Counted from the first letter of the stretch, positions 49,230 to 57,236 are shown. The stretch: DNA of 64,000 nt from Bradyrhizobium mercantei (GCF_001982635.1 NZ_MKFI01000006.1:355113-419112); one strand, 5' to 3'. Numbers and translations are program-made. Notes: generated by a model from the sequence alone, not told the origin.

Positions 49230-51479
49230 ATGACAACAAGGATAAGGGCAGGCTCCATGGAAGCTTACGCAAGCACCGCGTCTCATGCGTCCCACAAATG
49301 GGCGCCGCCCGCTGACGCCAGCGACATCGTCAAGAGCATCCATGCGATGCTGCACCCGCGCAACATCGTGCTGGTCGGCGCCACCGACAAGCCCGGTAAC
49401 TACGCCGAACGGATCTGGAACAATCTGGTCAAGTACGGCTATGCCGGCGGCCTGTATCCCATCAACGCCAAGCGCGAGGCGATCTGGGGCGTCACCTGCT
49501 ACAAGGATTTCGCCAGCCTTCCCGAGAAGGCCGACCACGTGCTGGTGCTGGTGCCGGCGCGATTCGCCGTGCAGGTGATCCGCGACGCGGCCGCGGCCGG
49601 CGCACGCTCGGCGACCATCGTCACCTCCGGCTTCAGCGAGCTGCAGGATGAAGAGAGCCAGCGGCTCGCGGTCGAGCTGAAGCAGGCGATCAAGGAGACC
49701 GGGCTGGCGGTCACCGGTCCGAACTGCCTCGGCAATCTCAGCGCCGGCGAGAACCTGTTCACCAATATCGACGACCGCATCGTCACCATGGAGCAGGGCG
49801 CGGTGGCGATCGCCGGCCAATCCGGCGCGATCGTGATGGCGATCCGGCAGGCGCTGGAGGATCGCGGCGTCGGCGTCGGCTACATGGTCACGACCGGCAA
49901 TGAATCCGGGCTCGAGACCCCGGACCTGATGAGCTATTTCGCCGCCGATCCGAGCATCCGCGTCATCGTGGTCTATCTCGAGGGCGTCAGGAATACCAAA
50001 GTGTTCCGCGAGGCCTGCAAGGCGGCGCGCGCCGCCGGCAAGCCGGTGATCGCGCTCAAGCTCGGCGCCTCCGAAGGCGGCCGCGCCGCCGCGATGGCGC
50101 ATACCGGCGCGCTCGCCGGCTCGATCGAGACATTCGACGCGATCTCGACCCGCGAGGGCGTGATCCGGGTGCGCGGGCTGGATGAACTGATCGAAACCAC
50201 CGAGTGCTTCGTCCATGCCGATCCGCCGAAGGGCAACCGCTTGGCGGCGGTGTCGCTGTCGGGTGGCAAGCGCGGCCTCTTGATCGACGCGTTCTATTCC
50301 GCCGGCCTGAATTTCGCGCCGCTGAGCCCGAACGCATCGGAGCAGCTCGCAAAGATGCTCGGGCCCGGCAGCATCGTCGGCAACCCGCTCGACGCCGGCT
50401 TTGCCGCGGTGGTGGATCCCACTGTCTACATGAAGTCGATCGAGATCATGATCGACGATCCCGACACCGACATCGTCATCATCGACGCCGAGCTGCCGAA
50501 GGCGCCGCACGAGCTGCGCGAGCGCAATCTGCGCATCGTCGACGAAATGGCGGGCCTAGCCCACAAGCCTGTGATCTATATCAGCGCGATGTCGATCGGC
50601 TTCACCGAATTTACCAAGGGGCTGCGCAAGTCGCTGCCCAACATCGCGGTCATGCAAGGGCTCGACCGCGCGGTCGGCGCGATCAAGTCCCTGATCGAAT
50701 ATGCCGGTCTGCGCAAGGAGGTGCCCGATATCGCGTCGAGCTCGACGGCATCGGCGCGCGCCGTGCTGGAGAAGACACTGAAAGCCGCCAACGGCGCCGC
50801 CGCGCTCGACGAGGTCGCCTCGAAGAAGCTGCTCAAGGCCTATGGCATCCCGATCTCCAAGGAAGAGGTCGCGCAGACCGCGGCCGAGGCCGTGAAGATC
50901 GCCAAGCAGATCGGCTTTCCGGTGGTCGCCAAAGTGGTCAGCCCCGACATCCTGCACAAGTCGGATATCGGCGGCGTGGTGCTGAACCTCGCCAACGCCG
51001 CCGAGGTGAAGAAGGCATTCAACGACATCACCGCGCGGGTGAAGAAGCTGAAGGGCAAGCCGAAGCTCGAGGGCATCCTGATCGCGCAGCAGGTCAAGGC
51101 CGACCTCGAGCTCGTGGTCGGCGCCTCGCTCGATGCCGAAATGGGCCCCGTGGTGCTGTTCGGCACCGGCGGCGTCGATATCGAATTGATGAAGGACGTC
51201 GCGCTGGCCGGCGCGCCGCTCGATGCCGCCGAGGCGAAGGAGCTGATTGCCAAGACCAAGGCCGGCGTCAAGATGAAGGGCTATCGCGGCAAGCCGGCGC
51301 TGCACGAGCCGTCGGCGGTAAAGGCGCTGGTCGGGCTCTCCAACCTGATGGCCGACGCCGATGGCCGCATCGCCTCGATCGACGTCAACCCGTTCCTGAT
51401 CAACAGCAAGCTCGGCGTCGCCGTCGACGGCCTGATCGTGCTGAACAACGCCGCCGCGAACAAGGCCGCGGGGCATTAG
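49230..51479 (+). CDS. NDP-forming acyl-CoA synthetase (acetate--CoA ligase family)
   Basis: 749 residues in the order CoA-binding domain (PRNIVLVGATDKPGNYAERIW), succinyl-CoA-ligase-like domains with the phosphorylatable His in AMAHTGALAG, and a C-terminal ATP-grasp (YGIPISKEEVAQ ... FPVVAKVVSPDILHKSDIGGV). The family interconverts an acyl-CoA plus NDP/Pi and acid plus NTP/CoA through a phospho-His. All three parts are present in one chain. ATG 49230 follows AGAGGAA; a Met nine codons later is an alternative. It stands alone between the sortase operon and a secreted protease gene. Confidence 0.92.
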   Translation: MTTRIRAGSMEAYASTASHASHKWAPPADASDIVKSIHAMLHPRNIVLVGATDKPGNYAERIWNNLVKYGYAGGLYPINAKREAIWGVTCYKDFASLPEKADHVLVLVPARFAVQVIRDAAAAGARSATIVTSGFSELQDEESQRLAVELKQAIKETGLAVTGPNCLGNLSAGENLFTNIDDRIVTMEQGAVAIAGQSGAIVMAIRQALEDRGVGVGYMVTTGNESGLETPDLMSYFAADPSIRVIVVYLEGVRNTKVFREACKAARAAGKPVIALKLGASEGGRAAAMAHTGALAGSIETFDAISTREGVIRVRGLDELIETTECFVHADPPKGNRLAAVSLSGGKRGLLIDAFYSAGLNFAPLSPNASEQLAKMLGPGSIVGNPLDAGFAAVVDPTVYMKSIEIMIDDPDTDIVIIDAELPKAPHELRERNLRIVDEMAGLAHKPVIYISAMSIGFTEFTKGLRKSLPNIAVMQGLDRAVGAIKSLIEYAGLRKEVPDIASSSTASARAVLEKTLKAANGAAALDEVASKKLLKAYGIPISKEEVAQTAAEAVKIAKQIGFPVVAKVVSPDILHKSDIGGVVLNLANAAEVKKAFNDITARVKKLKGKPKLEGILIAQQVKADLELVVGASLDAEMGPVVLFGTGGVDIELMKDVALAGAPLDAAEAKELIAKTKAGVKMKGYRGKPALHEPSAVKALVGLSNLMADADGRIASIDVNPFLINSKLGVAVDGLIVLNNAAANKAAGH

Positions 51480-51487
51480 GCTTCGAT

Positions 51488-51573
51488 CGTCATGCGCGGG
51501 CTTGACCCGCGCATCCATCAAAAGAAGCAAGTCGTTTCCGGATGGATTGCCGGGTCAAGCCCGGCAATGACGG
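51488..51573. repeat. Palindromic intergenic repeat, family E copy 2
   Basis: CGGGCTTGACCCG and CGGGTCAAGCCCG hairpins lie near each end, and GCATCC / GGAT arms pair. The element ends seven bases before the stop of the reverse-strand protease gene, so it lies between convergent genes. Confidence 0.85.
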
Positions 51574-51579
51574 CCGTTG

Positions 51580-52341
51580 TCAGAAGCTCGCGCCCCACTG
51601 CCGCGCGGTCTGCATCACCCAGTCACGATAGAGCGTCAGCGGCGTCACGCCGGTGATGCCGCCGCAGCCGGCCGTGCCGTTCGGGCCGGTGGACCAGCTC
51701 ACGACGCCGACGATGACGGGCCCGCTTTGCTTGTCCTCGAACACCGGCGCGCCGGAATCGCCGGTGCAGGCGCCGAGCCCTTCGCGCGCACCCTGTCCGA
51801 TCGGATCGACGAGACGGATCTGCAGCGTGCCGGGCTTGCCGCTCGCGACCAGGCCGGCGACGCGGATGCTGCCGCCGCTCTTGCCGTCGCCGCGCACGGT
51901 GACGCCGACACCTGCGATGGTGAAGCGGCCGCCGACCTGGATCGGAATGGTGGGCATGCCGAGTGCGGCCGGCGCCTTGCCCGCGGCCGGTAACGCGAGC
52001 TGCAGCAGCGCGACATCGGCGGTCGCGACATGGTTGGTCATCGCCTGCATCCGGAAGCCGGGATGGATCGCGACCGTCCTGACGTCCTGCAGCTTCGGTT
52101 GCCGGTCCGCGCCATACTCGACGATCTTGTAGTCGGCACCGGGTTGCACGCAATGCGCCGCGGTCAGCACCACCCTTGGCGCGATCAACGCGCCGGTGCA
52201 GAAGTTGCCGCGTGAGCCGACGATGGTGACGACGGAGCGCGCAACGCCGTCGGTCGACGGCGCGCCACCGCCGACGATGGCCAACGCCGGCGTTGCCATC
52301 AACAGGGACAGAAAGGCTGTCGCTCGAAGCAAGCTCGTCAT
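51580..52341 (-). CDS. Secreted trypsin-like serine protease (S1 family)
   Basis: 253 residues with a signal peptide (MTSLLRATAFLSLLMATPALA) followed at once by IVGGG, the mature N-terminus of S1 proteases. The triad is His63 (LTAAHC), Asp109 (ADVALLQL) and Ser196 (CTGDSGAP). Signal peptidase cleavage before IVGG would create the active N-terminus directly, without a propeptide. The position matching trypsin Asp189 appears to be Gly, so it is probably not Arg/Lys specific. ATG 52341 is chosen because it starts the signal peptide. It is divergent from the LuxR-type regulator of the PatA/G-like locus, and could take part in it. Confidence 0.9.
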   Translation of the reverse strand: MTSLLRATAFLSLLMATPALAIVGGGAPSTDGVARSVVTIVGSRGNFCTGALIAPRVVLTAAHCVQPGADYKIVEYGADRQPKLQDVRTVAIHPGFRMQAMTNHVATADVALLQLALPAAGKAPAALGMPTIPIQVGGRFTIAGVGVTVRGDGKSGGSIRVAGLVASGKPGTLQIRLVDPIGQGAREGLGACTGDSGAPVFEDKQSGPVIVGVVSWSTGPNGTAGCGGITGVTPLTLYRDWVMQTARQWGASF

Positions 52342-52780
52342 GGATTCCCGTTGATCTGCATTTCTATTGAACACACATGCGGCGCGACATTGCGTCGCTC
52401 TCACGTGCCATGGAGAGCACGCAACGCTGTACAGAGCATCCAGCCCGGCAGGCGTCAATTGTCTAAATATCTAGGCGTCGATCACTACGGCGTTGAAGTC
52501 GCCCCCGGATTTCATCCATCGCTATCGTGCACACGCGCTCCGCATCGCAGTGATGTCGCGATATGCAACACATCAAATCATTGGCTGCGCGATCCGCGAT
52601 GACGCGCTAATGTGAACTGCATCTCTTGATCCGACGCGCATCAACGCCTTACTTTCGGCCCGAGAATAATACAACCTCTGGCAGCATACCGCATACTTAC
52701 CTTCATGACTTTCTGGATGCCGGTGCCGTCGACCACCTGACGGTTTTCCATCCGCCATTTTGTTGAGTTTCGAGGATAAT
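52342..52780. other. Intergenic region between protease and LuxR-type regulator genes
   Basis: The 439 bases hold no credible gene or strong palindrome. They are less GC-rich than the flanks in places (around 52440-52500 and 52670-52760) and must contain the two divergent promoters. Confidence 0.4.
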
Positions 52781-53455
52781 ATGAGGATCGCGGTCGTCAC
52801 GCCGATCAGGCTGTTCAGCGAGGGGCTTACCTCGAGTTTCCAGAACCACGCCGAGTTTGCGGTTGAAGCGGCCGTCTCCGATCTGGCCGGCCTGCGCGCG
52901 GCCCTCGAGGCCGGCAGTGTGGACGTCATCCTGATCGACGTCACACAGGGCATCGATCTCGACGAGGTGCGCGTGATCGCGAGCGAGCATGCCGAGATCG
53001 CCCTGGTGGCGCTCGGCCTCAACGAGGACCGGCGCGACGTGGTTCGCTGCGGCCGGGCCGGGTTCAGCGGCTATATTTCCCGGAATGCCAGCTTCGATGA
53101 GCTCTGCCGTGCCCTATCGGACGTCGCATCGGGACGGCTCGCCTGCAGCGCCGAGATTTCCGGCGGACTGCTGCGCGCGCTGTTTTGCATGGAGCGTCAG
53201 ACGGATACGATCGATGCGGACCAGGGACTGACGCGCCGCGAAAGCGAGGTCCTCAAGCTCATCGGGCAGGGCCTTTCGAACAAGGAGATCGCGCGCGATC
53301 TCAATCTCAGTCTTGCGACCGTCAAGCATCACGTCCATCACGTGCTGCAGAAGCTCGGCCTGCCGCGCCGGGCGCAGGCGATGCGGCGGGTGCGCGAAGC
53401 GCCGTGGATCGCATCATCCGCGCCGGCACAGGATCGGCGCCGCGAGCTCGACTGA
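52781..53455 (+). CDS. LuxR/NarL-type regulator with atypical receiver domain
   Basis: This 224-residue protein has an N-terminal CheY-like domain (MRIAVVTPIRLFSEGL ... DVILIDV) and a C-terminal LuxR helix-turn-helix (LTRRESEVLKLIGQGLSNKE, LATVKHHVHHVLQKLG). The acidic pair normally found near residues 7-9 of receivers is replaced by Thr-Pro, although the Asp of ILIDV remains. Phosphorylation may therefore not control it. ATG 52781 follows GAGGATA. It is 343 bases upstream of the PatA/PatG-like protease gene in the same direction and no sensor kinase is adjacent. It is the best candidate regulator of that locus. Confidence 0.88.
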   Translation: MRIAVVTPIRLFSEGLTSSFQNHAEFAVEAAVSDLAGLRAALEAGSVDVILIDVTQGIDLDEVRVIASEHAEIALVALGLNEDRRDVVRCGRAGFSGYISRNASFDELCRALSDVASGRLACSAEISGGLLRALFCMERQTDTIDADQGLTRRESEVLKLIGQGLSNKEIARDLNLSLATVKHHVHHVLQKLGLPRRAQAMRRVREAPWIASSAPAQDRRRELD

Positions 53456-53581
53456 TCCCGACATTCTGAATTCCGCGTGTGGCTGGTCACGGTGCGCCGT
53501 GCGCCGGCGCGGAGATGCCGCGGATCCTTTGCACCTATGCGGGCGTAACGCGCCGTGAGATCGATGTCGACTAAATCCTTT

Positions 53582-53627
53582 GGTCGATCTTTCGCAACAC
53601 GAGATCGACCCGATGGATCGGTCGATC
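53582..53627. promoter_or_regulatory. Cluster of GGTCGATC/GATCGACC half-sites
   Basis: GGTCGATC occurs at 53582-53589 and 53620-53627, with its reverse complement GATCGACC at 53603-53610. The spacing (21 and 17 bases between starts) is about two helical turns. It lies in the 343-base gap before the PatA/PatG-like gene, which otherwise shows no gene. It might be an operator for the nearby LuxR-type regulator; this is inference. Confidence 0.4.
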
Positions 53628-53779
53628 CGCATCATCGGCTCGATCCTTTCTGATCCACCGCGGTGAATAGTCCGTTCGCGTCGCAGCTGCCACAACAGCA
53701 CCAACGCAACGACGGGCCGTTCTTTCGCTCGCTGCGCGAACGCACATTGCGAAGGATCGGCTGCACGAATTCGCAGCAG

Positions 53780-53795
53780 ATCGGTCAGGACCGAT
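53780..53795 (+). promoter_or_regulatory. Hairpin holding the Shine-Dalgarno of the PatA/PatG-like gene
   Basis: ATCGGTC (53780-53786) and GACCGAT (53789-53795) form a seven-base stem with a two-base gap, and AGGA (53787-53790), the only ribosome-binding sequence before ATG 53799, sits at its tip. A loop of two is too tight, so a smaller stem would form in practice. Confidence 0.35.
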
Positions 53796-53798
53796 TTC

Positions 53799-56252
53799 AT
53801 GAATCCAGTTGCCGACATCGCTGGTCTGGCTGCCCTGTGGCAGAGAACGTCGGGTGGCGACCCCGCGGTGAAGATCGCGATCATCGACGGCCCTGTCGAT
53901 CTCAAGCATCCCTCGCTCAGACAGGCCCGCGTCGCCATGGGCGGCCAGTTCGTCACGCCGTCTTCGCCGACGATCCAGTCCGAGCACGGCACCCATGTCA
54001 CGAGCGTGCTGATGGGCACGCCCGGCGGCCCGGTGCTCGGCGTCGCGCCGAATTGCAGCGCGACGGTATTCTCGATCTATCGCGAGAATGCCGCAGGGCA
54101 GATCGAGCCGTCCTCGCAAAGCACATTGGCGCTCGCGATCAACCAGGCGCTGGCCGTGGGCGCCGACATCATCAATATCAGCAGCGGCCAGCAATCCGCG
54201 ACGGGACAGGCCGATCGCATTCTCCTCGACGCGGTCCGTGCCTGCGAACGCGCCGGCAAGCTGATCGTCGCCGCCGCCGGCAATGACGGCTGCCGCTGCG
54301 TCCAGGTGCCCGGCAGCCTCGCTTCGGTGCTGGCGGTCGGCGCGTGCGATCTCGCCGGCAATCCCTTGCCTTTCAGCAATTTCGGCGACGCCTATCTCGA
54401 GAACGGCATCCTCGCGCCGGGCGAGAACATCGCCGGCGCCTCGCCGGTCCGCCACGTCAGCCTGCGGTCCGGAACGAGCTTCGCCGCGCCGATCGTCACC
54501 GGCGTCGTCGCGCTGCTGCTCTCATGCCTGCGCCAGAACGGACGCAAGGCCGATCCGCAAGCCGTTCGTGCTGCACTGCTGGAAAGCGCGGTGCCTTGCC
54601 GCAACGACGACAGCACCTCGCGCTGCCTTGCCGGACGGCTCGATATTCCCGCGGCTGTCGCCGCCCTGCTTGGCGAGCAGGCGGACGCCGTCATGCCGTC
54701 GGGTGCCACGGCCGCGTCTCCCCGCTTCTGGGGAGTGTCCGCGCGCCCTTTCGTCCCACCAGCATCCGCCACTCAGCCAACTGCAACCAGAGAGGGTTCC
54801 ATGGGAGATCTATCAGCAATGTCTGCACCATCGGCTCCGCGCATATTCGGGCCCGACGGCTCGGTCCTGCGCAGCAGCGCCGGGATCATGCCAAGCGAGG
54901 CGCAACCTGTCACAGCGGCGGCACCTGCGGCCATGGCCGCGCCGATTGATCACGGCGCCGTCGCCGCGCCGATCGCGGCACCCGCGCCTTATCCCTATCA
55001 CGCACCTCATCCAGGCGGCGACATGGTGTGGATGCCGGCACCGCAGATGATGATGCCACAGATGATGATGCCGCAGATGGCAATGCCGGCGGCCGGCATG
55101 ATGCCGCAAACCTGGCTGCAGCCGCAGCAGATGCCCGCGCTGATGCCGAGCAATGCGTTGCCGGTCGCAATGCCCCAGGCGCTGCCGATGTTCGAAGCCC
55201 CCGCGGTGCGAACCAGCGAGAAGAGCTGCGGCTGCGGCGGCGGCCTCCGTCCGCAGGGCGCGACGCCCGAGGCCTCTGGTCAGCTCGCATTCCCGATCGG
55301 CAGGCTGTTCTACGATTTCGGCAAGGAAGCCCGCCTCGACTACTTCGTACAGGCGATCGCCAACTGGCGCGACAGCCTGATCGGACGCGGCGATCCGGTG
55401 TTCGGACCGGAGCGCGACCGCTCCGGCGATACCTCGGCGCCGTACAATCCGGCGATCATGGCGCGCTATCTCTTGAACCAGGCCGAAGGCGAGGCAGCGA
55501 CGCCCCCGGGCGTTGGCAGCAACTTCCCGGACGCCGACGCCATCACCTGGACGATGACGATCGACTCGATCCCGATCTACGCGATCAAGCCGCTCGATGT
55601 GTTCGGTCTCGGGTTCTTCGCCGCGCTGATCCTGGCGCTGTGGCACCAGGAAGTCTCGCACGACGATCCCGCGACGACCCGCACCGTCGTGACGGCAACG
55701 GCGGCCGCCGCCGACGCCGATGCACGACCGATAAACCCGCCGGCATTCCCGCCGCGCGGCGGCGTTGCGCGAGTCTCGATGGCCGGCTGGGTCGACAGCA
55801 ACGACACCACCAAGCTGCTCAACGGCACCGTCGTTCCGACGCTGGTCACCGATTGGCGCGGCTTCTATCAGTGGGATCTCTATACGCTGTTCGGACCGGA
55901 TCCCGACACCTGGCCCGCCGGGGCCGAGGGCTTCCTCGAGCGGATCTACAACGAGTTCCGCAATGTCGGGCTCTCGCCGCAGGATCGCGCGCTGAACTAT
56001 TCCGCGATGAATGCCTACAACACGCGGAAGATCTTCACCGACGTCGCCAAGAAGGGCCTGCGGCTCGACACAGTCGAAGTCGACCAGAGCGTGATCTGCC
56101 GCCCCGAATCGATTTGCCACGACGTCACCTACCGCTTCTTCAACCCGACGCAGGTCCTGACCCAGGCCCGCGAAGTCTATCAGTACACGATCGACGTGAG
56201 CGACGTGGTGCCGGTGGCGGTCGGGCCGCTGCGGCAGTGGCAGGTCTATTGA
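53799..56252 (+). CDS. PatA/PatG (cyanobactin maturation)-like subtilisin protease
   Basis: 817 residues. About 1-295: an S8 protease with Asp30 (IAIIDGPVD), His63 (SEHGTHV), Asn162 (AAAGNDG) and Ser227 (SGTSFAAP), all present. About 300-475: a Pro/Met/Ala-rich linker with repeats of PQMMM. At 477-482 CGCGGG. From 495 on: a PatG-type C-terminal domain (GRLFYDFGKEARLDYFVQAI; ITWTMTIDSIPIYAIKPLD; YRFFNPTQVL). PatA and PatG cut and cyclise cyanobactin precursor peptides. Here the two-part PatA/PatG architecture occurs outside cyanobacteria, without heterocyclase or other cyanobactin enzymes, and directly before three small genes. The lack of a signal peptide implies action in the cytoplasm. Confidence 0.88.
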   Translation: MNPVADIAGLAALWQRTSGGDPAVKIAIIDGPVDLKHPSLRQARVAMGGQFVTPSSPTIQSEHGTHVTSVLMGTPGGPVLGVAPNCSATVFSIYRENAAGQIEPSSQSTLALAINQALAVGADIINISSGQQSATGQADRILLDAVRACERAGKLIVAAAGNDGCRCVQVPGSLASVLAVGACDLAGNPLPFSNFGDAYLENGILAPGENIAGASPVRHVSLRSGTSFAAPIVTGVVALLLSCLRQNGRKADPQAVRAALLESAVPCRNDDSTSRCLAGRLDIPAAVAALLGEQADAVMPSGATAASPRFWGVSARPFVPPASATQPTATREGSMGDLSAMSAPSAPRIFGPDGSVLRSSAGIMPSEAQPVTAAAPAAMAAPIDHGAVAAPIAAPAPYPYHAPHPGGDMVWMPAPQMMMPQMMMPQMAMPAAGMMPQTWLQPQQMPALMPSNALPVAMPQALPMFEAPAVRTSEKSCGCGGGLRPQGATPEASGQLAFPIGRLFYDFGKEARLDYFVQAIANWRDSLIGRGDPVFGPERDRSGDTSAPYNPAIMARYLLNQAEGEAATPPGVGSNFPDADAITWTMTIDSIPIYAIKPLDVFGLGFFAALILALWHQEVSHDDPATTRTVVTATAAAADADARPINPPAFPPRGGVARVSMAGWVDSNDTTKLLNGTVVPTLVTDWRGFYQWDLYTLFGPDPDTWPAGAEGFLERIYNEFRNVGLSPQDRALNYSAMNAYNTRKIFTDVAKKGLRLDTVEVDQSVICRPESICHDVTYRFFNPTQVLTQAREVYQYTIDVSDVVPVAVGPLRQWQVY

Positions 56253-56288
56253 GGCAATTGCTCCTCTGCGTCCGGAGGAGATCAGAAC

Positions 56289-56333
56289 GTGGCGCGAATG
56301 AGCGTCACGTGGTCCAGGGGATCGACGCGATGA
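56289..56333 (+). CDS. Possible 14-codon leader ORF
   Basis: GTG 56289 is eight bases after a strong GGAGGAG (56274-56280) and gives a 14-residue basic peptide ending at TGA 56331-56333. The second half of it lies in a stable hairpin (56314-56345). Too short to prove; it could be an upstream leader affecting the small-peptide gene. Confidence 0.25.
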   Translation: MARMSVTWSRGSTR

Positions 56334-56345
56334 GCGATCCCCTGG
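56314..56345 (+). promoter_or_regulatory. Hairpin between protease and first small peptide gene
   Basis: CCAGGGGATCG (56314-56324) pairs perfectly with CGATCCCCTGG (56335-56345) around a ten-base loop. No T-run follows. It may set the level of the downstream peptide mRNA relative to the protease by attenuation or 5' end protection. Confidence 0.5.
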
Positions 56346-56427
56346 GCGACGTCCAGCGACGGCGACCTCGGTCGGGTGACCACCTCCCGTAGTTGCCGTC
56401 AATTCAAACCGAAAGAAGGAGCTGAAC

Positions 56428-56622
56428 ATGTACGCAAGGAACGACTTTGAGACCTTCGGCAGCGTGCGTAGCCCGATCCAGTGTGAGGGCATCGAGCGCG
56501 GTCCGAAGCGGATTGCCGAAGTGGCGACCAACGGGTCGGTCAACCCGCAGGGTTGGGGCGACATCCTCGGCGGGATCGCAAAGGTGGCGATCCCCGCCCT
56601 CAGCGGCGTCCTCGGCATCTGA
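56428..56622 (+). CDS. 64-residue peptide, candidate precursor of the PatA/PatG-like protease
   Basis: ATG 56428 is six bases after AAGGAG, a near-perfect ribosome binding site. The peptide has a charged N-terminal part (YARNDFETFGSV; one Cys at 19; GIERGPKRIAEV) and a hydrophobic, Gly-rich C-terminal part (GWGDILGGIAKVAIPALSGV, then LGI). This leader-plus-core look is that of a ribosomally made, modified peptide. It is the first gene after the protease (175 bases). No known family is recognised. The C-terminal part resembles amphipathic membrane-active helices, but that is impression only. It could also be a plain small membrane-binding protein. Confidence 0.72.
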   Translation: MYARNDFETFGSVRSPIQCEGIERGPKRIAEVATNGSVNPQGWGDILGGIAKVAIPALSGVLGI

Positions 56623-56633
56623 TCGCCAAACTC

Positions 56634-56656
56634 GGGGCCCGGCGCTGTCGGGCCCC
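56634..56656 (+). terminator. GC-rich hairpin between the two small peptide genes
   Basis: GGGGCCCG / CGGGCCCC (56634-56641, 56649-56656) with a seven-base loop lies 11 bases after the 64-residue ORF. No T-run; it may partly stop or protect the mRNA, making the first peptide more abundant. Confidence 0.5.
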
Positions 56657-56678
56657 ACCCATCCTCAAGGAGGCCGCC

Positions 56679-56858
56679 ATGATGCAGAAATCCACCGCCC
56701 GAAGCCCGCAGCAACAGCAGCAGAACGGTCGCCGGATCGAGCCCTCCGGAAAGATCGTCGTGGGATCAGTCGTGAGTCACGCCTCGCTGCTCGCCGCGAT
56801 CAGCGATCGCAACCCGATCATCGCCAAACGCACCACATCCGACGAAGACAAATCCTGA
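56679..56858 (+). CDS. 59-residue small protein, second candidate partner
   Basis: ATG 56679 is five bases after AAGGAGG, a perfect ribosome binding site, which argues that this short frame is real. The product is charged and polar (STARSPQQQQQNGRRIEPSG) with a five-Gln run, a short hydrophobic stretch (IVVGSVVSHASLLAAI) and a charged tail. I do not recognise a family. It lies between the 64-residue ORF and the 113-residue ORF, all in one direction. It could be a second substrate, an immunity factor or a scaffold for the protease. Confidence 0.62.
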   Translation: MMQKSTARSPQQQQQNGRRIEPSGKIVVGSVVSHASLLAAISDRNPIIAKRTTSDEDKS

Positions 56859-56894
56859 AATCGTCGTCATCACCGAACCTATGGAGCCGATGCC

Positions 56895-57236
56895 ATGGCA
56901 AGACCGCCCCGCAAATCCGGATCCGACAGCGCCGCCTCTCCGCCGCCCGCGGGAGCGCCATCCGCCGCGTCAAGCATCGTCGCGGCCCGGCGCCCGATGG
57001 AGGCAGCACTTGTCGCCCGCCCGAAGATTGCCACCACGCCCGCCCCGCCGACGACGTCGGCCTATATGGCGCCGCCGCAGGGCCCCGGGGCCCCGCAGCA
57101 GATGCGCCACGACGGCTCGCCGCATTCGGAGGAGCGCCTCAACACCGCGATGAAGATCCTGCTCGATCCCGCAGCGCGCGCGCTGCCGAGCAAGGTCTAT
57201 TCCGGACAGGCGCGAAACTGGACCCGGCGATCGTGA
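56895..57236 (+). CDS. 113-residue Pro/Ala/Ser-rich protein of unknown function
   Basis: ATG 56895 follows GGAG at eight bases. The N-terminal two thirds is low-complexity (PPRKSGSDSAASPPPAGAPS; TTPAPPTTSAYMAPPQGP) and the last third is more ordered (SEERLNTAMKILLDPAARAL). No known domain. Codon use in this frame is GC3-rich, as in nearby genes. A second frame from 56881 gives an Arg-rich peptide and is less likely. Position suggests that it belongs with the small peptides and the protease, but its real existence is less certain. Confidence 0.5.
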   Translation: MARPPRKSGSDSAASPPPAGAPSAASSIVAARRPMEAALVARPKIATTPAPPTTSAYMAPPQGPGAPQQMRHDGSPHSEERLNTAMKILLDPAARALPSKVYSGQARNWTRRS

